Below, piece by piece: positions 58,194-64,000 of a DNA stretch of 64,000 nt. Below the pieces are notes generated by a model. It was not told where the DNA came from, ran no database searches, and saw nothing but the letters and a program-made list of their open reading frames with translations. Position numbers and translations under genes: made by a program. Positions within the stretch are counted from its first letter, which is position 1. Each line of letters begins with the position of its first letter. The stretch is from Solirubrobacter taibaiensis (lineage in GTDB: Bacteria > Actinomycetota > Thermoleophilia > Solirubrobacterales > Solirubrobacteraceae): contig JAPDDQ010000016.1 in assembly GCA_027587225.1 (NCBI GenBank), positions 1-64,000 on the forward strand, read 5' to 3'.

Positions 58194-58824
58194 CCTCGGG
58201 CGCGCCTACGGTGAGCGCGTCGCGCTCACCGGGGTGACCCTGGAGGTCGAGGAGGGCGAGACGCTCGCGGTGTTCGGCGCCAACGGCGCCGGCAAGACGA
58301 CGCTGCTGCGCATCCTGGCCGCGCTCCTGCGCCCGCACCACGGCGACGCGAAGGTCTTCGGGCACGCGCTCCCACGTGAAGGGTGGGCGGTGCGCGGGAA
58401 GATCGGCTTCCTCGGCCACGACCCGCTGCTCTACCGCGACCTGACCGCGCGCGAGAACCTCCAGTTCCACGCCCGGTTGCACCAGGTGCCGTTCGCGCGC
58501 ATCGACGAGCTGCTCGAAGCGGTGGGCATGCACGCGCGGGCCGACGACCCCGTCCACACGTACTCGCGCGGGATGCTGCAGCGCACGGCGGTGGCCCGCG
58601 CGGTGCTGCACGCGCCACAGCTCCTCCTGCTGGACGAGCCGCTCGCCGGCCTCGATCCGGGCGCGGCGGCGCTGGTGGAGCCGTTGATCTCCGGCGGCAC
58701 GCGCGTCGTGATCTCGCACGACCCGACCTTCCGGGCCGACCTCACGCTCGGGCTGCGCGGCGGGAAGGTCGCGTTCTGCGAGCGGGGCGTCAGCGTCGAC
58801 GACGTGCGGGCGCTGTATGCGTAA
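58171..58824 (+). CDS. ccmA: Haem exporter ATP-binding protein CcmA
   Basis: A 217-residue ABC ATPase. Walker A FGANGAGKTTLL, signature YSRGMLQRTAVARA, Walker B LLLLDEPLAGLD, H-loop SHDP. With CcmB and CcmC it forms the ABC complex that releases haem-loaded CcmE for cytochrome c assembly (system I). ccmE, ccmF and ccmH are not in the window. Confidence 0.93.
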   Translation: MRAIELTDLGRAYGERVALTGVTLEVEEGETLAVFGANGAGKTTLLRILAALLRPHHGDAKVFGHALPREGWAVRGKIGFLGHDPLLYRDLTARENLQFHARLHQVPFARIDELLEAVGMHARADDPVHTYSRGMLQRTAVARAVLHAPQLLLLDEPLAGLDPGAAALVEPLISGGTRVVISHDPTFRADLTLGLRGGKVAFCERGVSVDDVRALYA

Positions 58825-59482
58825 CGCCGTCAGCGCGCTCATCCGCAAGGACCTGCTGCTGCAGCGGCGCACGCCCGAAGCCGTCCCGGCGATGGTGCTG
58901 TTCTCGATCGGCACGTTCGTGCTCTTCCACTTCGCCCTTGACGAGCGCGAGGTGAGCGGGAACCTCGCGAGTGGGATCCTGTGGGTCACGCTGCTGTTCG
59001 CGGCCGTGCTGGGCATCAACCGCCTGTTCGTCTCCGAGCGCGAGGAAGGCGGCTTCGACGGCTTCCTGCTCGCGCCGGTGGACCGCACCTCGATGCTGGT
59101 GGCCAAGACGACGGTGCTGTTCCTGTTCCTGTGCGCGGTCGAGGTGTTCGTGCTGGCGGCGTTCGCGATCCTGCTGCTCGGACCGTCGCTGCGACTCGAG
59201 CTCGTGGTCGTGCTGCTGCTGGCCAACGGGGGCATCGCGGTGATCGGCACGCTCGTCGCCGCGCTCGCGATCCAGACCCGCGCGCGCGACCTGCTCGTCC
59301 CGCTGCTGGCGCTCCCGCTGAGCGTCCCGCTGGTGATCGCGGCGGCGCGCGCGAGCGCGCCACTGCTCACCGAGGGCGGCGCCGGGGCGCTCGAAGGGCG
59401 CTGGCTGGCCGTCCTCGGCCTCTATGATCTGGTGTTCGGGCTGCTTGCCTACGCGATCTTCGACTTCCTGCTGGAGGAATGA
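58817..59482 (+). CDS. ccmB: Haem exporter permease CcmB
   Basis: A 221-residue membrane protein with six helices. LIRKDLLLQRRTPEAVPAMVLFSIGTFVLFHF at the N-terminus and RLFVSEREEGGFDGFLLAPVDRTSMLVAK in the first loop are CcmB family patterns. Overlaps ccmA by 8 bases and ccmC by 4. Confidence 0.92.
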   Translation: MRNAVSALIRKDLLLQRRTPEAVPAMVLFSIGTFVLFHFALDEREVSGNLASGILWVTLLFAAVLGINRLFVSEREEGGFDGFLLAPVDRTSMLVAKTTVLFLFLCAVEVFVLAAFAILLLGPSLRLELVVVLLLANGGIAVIGTLVAALAIQTRARDLLVPLLALPLSVPLVIAAARASAPLLTEGGAGALEGRWLAVLGLYDLVFGLLAYAIFDFLLEE

Positions 59483-60219
59483 ACGCTGTGTTCGGCCGGG
59501 GGCTGAAGTCCCTCTCGCTCATTACCGTCGTCCTGCTCGTCGGGGCGTTCGCCCTGGTGGCCTTCTACGCGCCCAATGACGCGGATCAGGGGTTCATCCA
59601 GAAGATCTTCTACCTGCACGTGCCGCTGGCGATCGTGGCGCTGTTCGGCTTCGTGGCCGGCGGCGTGTACGGGATCAAGTACCTGCGCGGCGGCGACCGG
59701 CTGGACGACCTGCGCTCCTACGTCGCCATCCACCTGTCGCTGATTCTCGCGGTCGGCGCGCTCGTCACCGGCTCGATCTGGGCCCGCGGCTCCTGGGGCG
59801 TGTGGTGGACGTGGGCCGAGCCCACGCTCGTGAGCTTCCTGATCGTCTTCCTGCTCTACGCGTGCTATCAGCCGCTGCGGTTCTCGATCGAGGACCCGGA
59901 GCGCCAGGCGCGCTACGCCGCCGTGTTCGCGATCGTCGCGGGCGCGTTCGTGCCGCTGAACTTCATGGCCGTGCGAATGGCCGAGTCGCTCGTGCACCCG
60001 CGCGTGCTGTCCACCACCGGTGGCTCGATGCCGGGCTCGATGCGGACCACGTTCCTCATCTCGCTGATCGCCATGGCGTTCCTGTTCGTGACGCTGTGGA
60101 AGTACGAGCTGGCCTCCAAGAGCACGACGTTCCGCCTGCGCGCCCTCAAGCGCCGCCTCGCTGACGACGAGGATTCCTGGACCCCGAACCCGCGCCGGTC
60201 GGCGGCGCCCACACTCTGA
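59479..60219 (+). CDS. ccmC: Cytochrome c biogenesis protein CcmC
   Basis: A 246-residue six-helix membrane protein of the CcmC/CcsA haem-handling family. The tryptophan-rich haem-binding motif is RGSWGVWWTWAEPTL, flanked by helices with conserved His (FYLHVPLAI, AIHLSLIL). It delivers haem to CcmE. Confidence 0.93.
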   Translation: MNAVFGRGLKSLSLITVVLLVGAFALVAFYAPNDADQGFIQKIFYLHVPLAIVALFGFVAGGVYGIKYLRGGDRLDDLRSYVAIHLSLILAVGALVTGSIWARGSWGVWWTWAEPTLVSFLIVFLLYACYQPLRFSIEDPERQARYAAVFAIVAGAFVPLNFMAVRMAESLVHPRVLSTTGGSMPGSMRTTFLISLIAMAFLFVTLWKYELASKSTTFRLRALKRRLADDEDSWTPNPRRSAAPTL

Positions 60220-60413
60220 TGCCTGCTCTCCCTCTGGACGAAGCGGGCAAGTATGTTGCCGCCGCTTACCTCGTCTTCCTCGCACTTGTGCTGATCTATG
60301 TCGCGATCATGGCGGGACGTTTGGCGCGCATCGAGAAGGACCTGGGCGAGGTCGTCGACGCCCTCGAGCGGCGCGAAGCCGCCGCGGAGGACCGGGAGAC
60401 GGTCGCGCGGTGA
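60219..60413 (+). CDS. ccmD: CcmD-like small membrane protein
   Basis: A 64-residue protein: one helix (YVAAAYLVFLALVLIYVAIMAGRL) then a charged coiled coil (RIEKDLGEVVDALERREAAAEDRE). Size, topology and position after ccmC match CcmD, which helps release CcmE. Sequence similarity is weak by nature. Start overlaps the ccmC stop (TGATG). Confidence 0.75.
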   Translation: MPALPLDEAGKYVAAAYLVFLALVLIYVAIMAGRLARIEKDLGEVVDALERREAAAEDRETVAR

Positions 60414-61696
60414 GTGAGCTGCTGGCGCTCGGCGCCTCGCACAAGACGGCCGGACTGGCCGTCCGCGAGCGGTTGGCGCTGCTCGACGGCCAGGTCGAGC
60501 CGTTCCTGCGCGAGCTGGTGGCGTTGGAGGGCGTGACCGAGGCGGTCGCGCTGTCCACGTGCAACCGCACGGAGCTCTACGTCGTCGGCGAAGCGCCCGA
60601 GCAGGCCATGCAGGTGCTGGATGCCCGCACCGGTGAGCCGCTGGGTGCGGCGCTGTACTCGGCCCGCAACTGCGACGCGGCGCGGCACCTGTACCGCGTG
60701 GTGAGCGGCCTGGACTCGATGGTCGTCGGCGAGGCCGAGATCCAGGGTCAGGTCAAGCGCGCGTACGAGCGCGCGTTGGCCGCGCGCACCACCGGACCGC
60801 TGACGAACCAGCTGTTCCGGGCGGCGCTGGCCACCGGCAAGCGCGTGCGCACGGAGACCGCGGTGTCCGAGGGGCACGCCTCCGTGGCGACGGTCGCCGT
60901 GGACGCTGCGCGGGCGCTGATCGGGGAGCTGAGCGAGCGCCGCGTCGTGATCGTCGGCGCCGGCGAGAACGCCGAGCAGGTCGCGCGGGCCTTCCACACG
61001 CACGGCGTCTCGACGATGTTCGTCGCCAACCGCCATCGGGACCGCGCGATCGCGCTGGCCGCGCGCTTCGGCGGCGCCTCCGGCGGGTTCGACGCGCTGC
61101 CGGACGAGCTCGAGCGCGCCGACGTGGTCGTGAGCTCCACCGCTTCGCCGCACGCGATCATCGGGCCGGAGGAGCTCGCGGCCGTGCGTGACGGCCGGCC
61201 GTTGCTGGTGATCGACCTGGCCGTGCCGCGCGACGTCGATCCCGCCTGCGCGCACGTCGACGGTGTGACCCTGCTGGACATGGACGCGCTGCAGCGCGCC
61301 GTGCGCGGGAACCTGAGTGTGCGTCAGGCCGAGGCCGTGCGCGCAGAGGCGATCGTCGAGGACGAGATCCAGACGTTCGCGGGCTGGCTCGGGCGCCTGG
61401 AGGTCCTGCCGACGCTGACGGCGCTGCGCTCTCGTGGCGACACCGTCGTGGAGGAGCTGCTGGCGGCGAACAAGGGCCGCTGGGAATCGTTGAGCGAGCG
61501 CGACGAGGCCCGCGTGGAGGCGCTCGCGCGCGCGGTGGTCAAGCGCCTGCTGCACGAGCCGACCGAGCGGGTGCGTGAGCTCGACGCCGAGCACCGCCAC
61601 GCCCGTCTGCAACTCCTGCGCGAGCTGTTCGGTCTCGAAGAGGACGTGGCGTCGGAGGCCGGAGCGGCCGCCGAGGTCCGCCGGCTGGCCGGGTGA
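60410..61696 (+). CDS. hemA: Glutamyl-tRNA reductase
   Basis: A 428-residue HemA, the first committed step of C5 tetrapyrrole synthesis (glutamyl-tRNA to glutamate-1-semialdehyde). LSTCNRTELYVV holds the catalytic Cys, GLDSMVVGEAEIQGQVKRAYE is the family signature, VVIVGAGENAEQVARAF binds NADPH, and a C-terminal helical dimerisation domain follows. GTG start overlaps the ccmD stop. Confidence 0.96.
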   Translation: MSELLALGASHKTAGLAVRERLALLDGQVEPFLRELVALEGVTEAVALSTCNRTELYVVGEAPEQAMQVLDARTGEPLGAALYSARNCDAARHLYRVVSGLDSMVVGEAEIQGQVKRAYERALAARTTGPLTNQLFRAALATGKRVRTETAVSEGHASVATVAVDAARALIGELSERRVVIVGAGENAEQVARAFHTHGVSTMFVANRHRDRAIALAARFGGASGGFDALPDELERADVVVSSTASPHAIIGPEELAAVRDGRPLLVIDLAVPRDVDPACAHVDGVTLLDMDALQRAVRGNLSVRQAEAVRAEAIVEDEIQTFAGWLGRLEVLPTLTALRSRGDTVVEELLAANKGRWESLSERDEARVEALARAVVKRLLHEPTERVRELDAEHRHARLQLLRELFGLEEDVASEAGAAAEVRRLAG

Positions 61697-62505
61697 CGAA
61701 GCTGCGCCTAGGGACGCGGGGCAGCGCGTTGGCGCTGGCCCAGGCTCGGTCTGTCGCGTCGTTGATCGACGGCGAAGTCGAGCTGGTGACCATTACCACC
61801 GCCGGTGACGTGGACCGCGCGCGCGGCGACAAGTCGCGCTGGGTCGGCGCCCTCGAGGCCGCGCTGCTGGCGGGCGATATCGACGTGGCCGTGCACTCGG
61901 CCAAGGACGTGCCGGCCGAGCTGGCGCCGGACACCGAGATCGTCGCGACGCCGCGACGGGCCGATCCCTTCGACGTGGTCGTCGGTGACCTGCGCGAGGG
62001 TGCGCGGGTAGGCACGAGCGCGTTGCGCCGCCGCTCGCAGCTGCTGGCCTGGCGGCCTGACCTCGACGTCGTCGAGATCCGCGGGAACGTGGACACGCGG
62101 CTGGCCAAGCGCGAAGCGGGCGAGGTCGACGCCCTGGTGCTGGCGGCGGCCGGGCTCGAGCGCCTGGGCCGCAGCGTCGGGTCCAAGCTCGTCGACGGGG
62201 TCTTCGTCCCGGCCGCGGGCCAAGGCGTGATCGCTGTCCAGGGGCACGCGGGCGTGAAGCTGCCCAGCGTCGACCATCCCGCCACGCACGCCGCCCTGGA
62301 TGCGGAGCGGTACGTCGTGCGCGAGCTGGAAGCGTCCTGCCACACGCCGATCGGCGTGCTCTCGCTCGAGGGGCGGATGCGCGCGTTCGTGGGCATGCCG
62401 GACGGGTCGGAGTGGATCATGGAAGAGGCTGATTCGGCGGAGGAGCTGACCCGGCGCCTGCTCGCCGCGGGAGCGGCCGAGCTGCTGCGAGCGGTGTCGG
62501 CGTGA
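61693..62505 (+). CDS. hemC: Porphobilinogen deaminase (hydroxymethylbilane synthase)
   Basis: A 270-residue HemC. LRLGTRGSALALAQA at the N-terminus, VHSAKDVPAEL, RVGTSALRRRSQL and the cofactor-binding cysteine in RELEASCHTPIGV are all present. It is shorter than most (~310) because domain 3 is reduced. GTG start in a 4-base overlap with hemA. Confidence 0.95.
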   Translation: MTKLRLGTRGSALALAQARSVASLIDGEVELVTITTAGDVDRARGDKSRWVGALEAALLAGDIDVAVHSAKDVPAELAPDTEIVATPRRADPFDVVVGDLREGARVGTSALRRRSQLLAWRPDLDVVEIRGNVDTRLAKREAGEVDALVLAAAGLERLGRSVGSKLVDGVFVPAAGQGVIAVQGHAGVKLPSVDHPATHAALDAERYVVRELEASCHTPIGVLSLEGRMRAFVGMPDGSEWIMEEADSAEELTRRLLAAGAAELLRAVSA

Positions 62506-63923
62506 CCGTCTTCCTGGTGGGTGCCGGCCCGGGCGATCCGGGCCTGATGACGGTGCGCTCGCGCGAGTTGATCGCGGAGGCCGACGTGATCCTGTACGAC
62601 CGGCTGATTCCGCCGGGGGCGCTGGATGGGGCCCGCTCGGACGCGGAGCTGGTGTACGTGGGCAAGATCGGCGGCGGGCCACAGATGCCGCAGGAGGAGA
62701 TCGACCGCCTGCTGATCCAGTACGGCACGGGTCCGCGCACCGTGGTCCGCCTCAAGGGCGGCGACCCGTTCGTATTCGGGCGCGGCGGCGAGGAGGCCCA
62801 GGTGCTGCGCGCCGCGGGCATCCCGTTCGAGATCGTGCCGGGCATCACGGCCGGCATCTCGGCGCCGGCCTACGCGGGGATTCCGGTCACGCACCGCGAG
62901 CACGCCAGCGGCGTCGCGTTCGTCACCGGGCACGAGGACGGGACCTTGGACTGGGAGGCGCTGGCACGCTTCCCGGGGACGCTGGTGTTCTACATGGGCG
63001 TGAAGGCGCTGCCGCGGATCGCTTCGCGGCTGGTCGCGGGCGGACGGTCGTCCGACGAGCCCGTCGCGGTCATCGAGCGCGGGACGCTGCCGGGACAGAA
63101 GACCGTCGTGTCCTCGTTGTCGCGCGTGGTCGAGGACGCCGCGGGGATTCGGGCGCCGGCGATCACGCTGGTCGGGCCGGTGGCCGGGCTGCGAGAGGAG
63201 ATCGCGTGGCTCGAGCAGCGGCCGCTGTTCGGCCGCACCGTCGCCGTCACGCGGGCGCGGGCGCAGGCGTCGGCGTTGGCCGAGCGGCTGCGCGGACTCG
63301 GCGCGGCGACGGTCGAGGCGCCGGCCATCCGCACGCAGCCGCTCGAGCTCACGCTCCCGCCGCTCCGCGACTACGACCTGCTGTGCGTCACCTCGCCCGC
63401 GGGCGCCGACTACCTCTTCACGCACCTGCGCGACGCCCGGGAGCTCGCGGGCGTGACCGTGGCGGCGATCGGGCCGGGGACGGCGCGGGCGCTGCGGGCG
63501 CACGGTGTCGATCCCGACGTGGTGCCCGAGCGGGCCGTCGCCGAGGGGCTGATCGAGGCGCTCGCGGAGTTCGAGTTCTCGCGCGTGCTCGTCGCGCGGG
63601 CGCGCGAGGGGCGGGACGTGCTGCCGGACGCGCTGCGGGCGCGAGGCGTGCACGTGGAGGTCGCCGCGCTGTACGAGACGGTGGCCCAGCCGCTGTCGGA
63701 CGAGGCGCGCGAGGCCGCCGCCGCCGCGGACTACCTGCTGTTCACGTCCGGCTCGTCCGTGCGGTTCTTCGCCGAGGCCGGCGGTTCGCTCTCCGGCCCG
63801 AAGCTCGTCTCGATCGGGCCCGCGACGTCGGACGTCCTGCGCGAGCTCGGCGCCGCGCCGGACCTCGAAGCCGACCCGCACACGCCCGACGGGTTGATCG
63901 CGGCGCTGCTCGCGGATCGATAA
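62502..63923 (+). CDS. cobA-hemD: Uroporphyrinogen-III C-methyltransferase / uroporphyrinogen-III synthase fusion
   Basis: A 473-residue bifunctional protein. Residues 1-240 are CobA/SUMT: VFLVGAGPGDPGLMTVRS, LKGGDPFVFGRGGEE, PGITAGISAPAYAGIPVTHRE. Residues about 245-473 are HemD (AVTRARAQASALAERLRGLGA ... CVTSPAGADYLF ... FTSGSSVRFF). It closes the uroporphyrinogen ring and starts the siroheme/cobalamin branch. The TAA stop is inside palindromic repeat copy 3. Confidence 0.95.
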   Translation: MTVFLVGAGPGDPGLMTVRSRELIAEADVILYDRLIPPGALDGARSDAELVYVGKIGGGPQMPQEEIDRLLIQYGTGPRTVVRLKGGDPFVFGRGGEEAQVLRAAGIPFEIVPGITAGISAPAYAGIPVTHREHASGVAFVTGHEDGTLDWEALARFPGTLVFYMGVKALPRIASRLVAGGRSSDEPVAVIERGTLPGQKTVVSSLSRVVEDAAGIRAPAITLVGPVAGLREEIAWLEQRPLFGRTVAVTRARAQASALAERLRGLGAATVEAPAIRTQPLELTLPPLRDYDLLCVTSPAGADYLFTHLRDARELAGVTVAAIGPGTARALRAHGVDPDVVPERAVAEGLIEALAEFEFSRVLVARAREGRDVLPDALRARGVHVEVAALYETVAQPLSDEAREAAAAADYLLFTSGSSVRFFAEAGGSLSGPKLVSIGPATSDVLRELGAAPDLEADPHTPDGLIAALLADR

Positions 63924-63940
63924 AGGGCCAGGCCCTTTAT
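63920..63940. repeat. Palindromic repeat copy 3, between hemD and the SAM hydrolase gene
   Basis: Perfect palindrome ATAAAGGGCC-A-GGCCCTTTAT, one G:C pair shorter than the other copies. The left arm contains the TAA stop of the CobA-HemD gene (63921-63923) and the right arm contributes the AT of the next start codon (ATG 63939-63941). Confidence 0.9.
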
Positions 63941-64000
63941 GTTCGTCACGTTCCTCTCCGACTACGGGCCCGGCGACGAGTACGTCGGCGTGGTCGAGGG
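63939..64000 (+). CDS. SAM hydroxide adenosyltransferase / SAM hydrolase (DUF62), 5' part only
   Basis: Twenty residues are visible before the window ends: FVTFLSDYGPGDEYVGVVEG after the initiator Met. FxSDYGxxDxYVGxVxG is the N-terminal signature of the DUF62 (fluorinase-like) family that hydrolyses S-adenosylmethionine to adenosine and methionine. The ATG lies at the edge of palindromic repeat copy 3 and there is no Shine-Dalgarno sequence. Confidence 0.75.
   Translation, partial: MFVTFLSDYGPGDEYVGVVE

Noticed and set aside
1..64000. tRNA, rRNA, transposase, integrase or phage genes
   Set aside because: None recognised on either strand; the region looks chromosomal and stable apart from the palindromic repeats.

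Overview
The window is about 70% GC, densely packed and free of rRNA, tRNA, insertion sequences and CRISPR arrays. The gene content (F420/PPOX-type protein, YqhQ, PASTA and SpoIID secreted proteins, large Cys-rich secreted proteins) and a TANNNT -10 signature point to a high-GC actinobacterium, most likely class Thermoleophilia (Solirubrobacter/Conexibacter type). That assignment is inference from gene content, not a database match. The annotation contains 63 protein genes, two of them cut by the window ends. Most operon neighbours overlap by 4 bases (ATGA/GTGA), and four convergent pairs share overlapping stop codons.

Layout. 1-4542 (minus): an operon of TIM-barrel protein, nucleotidyltransferase, molybdenum hydroxylase large subunit (short, and carrying a palindromic repeat in frame), a tail-anchored small protein and the FAD subunit. 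4609-8000: HxlR regulator, PASTA secreted protein, small secreted protein, flotillin and NfeD-like partner. 8039-14518: fumarase, two tandem GNAT paralogues, and a minus-strand operon of acetolactate-synthase-like TPP enzyme, succinate-semialdehyde dehydrogenase and PdxH. The TPP enzyme plus dehydrogenase look like the cyanobacterial 2-oxoglutarate decarboxylase bypass of the TCA cycle. 14562-23529: SpoIID protein, MaoC hydratase, stand-alone 5'-3' exonuclease, PPOX protein, a 1806-residue secreted protein with 13 Cys-pair modules and a Pro/Thr stalk, and a degenerate GGDEF protein. 23582-34311: cupin, YchF, PAP2, a 73-residue protein and methylmalonyl-CoA epimerase in one operon; lipid kinase; an FtsH-like protease without its extracellular domain; YqhQ, M20 peptidase and ChrA; RarA; an aldehyde dehydrogenase homologue lacking the catalytic cysteine.

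34560-55147 holds dispersed parts of what looks like a hydroxyproline/proline-peptide utilisation system: a multi-subunit FAD/2Fe-2S amino-acid dehydrogenase (34560, 35726, 38160), a secreted S15 X-Pro peptidase (39724), a complete Opp-type peptide ABC transporter (42221-48205), a PucR-type regulator (48341), a proline racemase/4-hydroxyproline epimerase (52564), a DHDPS-family deaminase (53570) and a FadR-type regulator (54461). An unrecognised 979-residue protein (49603) sits inside it.

56944-64000 is a single plus-strand tetrapyrrole and cytochrome c maturation run: siroheme dehydrogenase, MoaB-like protein, CcmA, CcmB, CcmC, CcmD-like, HemA, HemC, a CobA-HemD fusion and the start of a SAM hydrolase (DUF62). 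Points of most interest are the three-copy palindrome that sits on start and stop codons and once inside a reading frame, the divergent promoters whose -10 boxes share one TA step, many apparently leaderless starts, and shared putative operator motifs upstream of the peptide/hydroxyproline genes.
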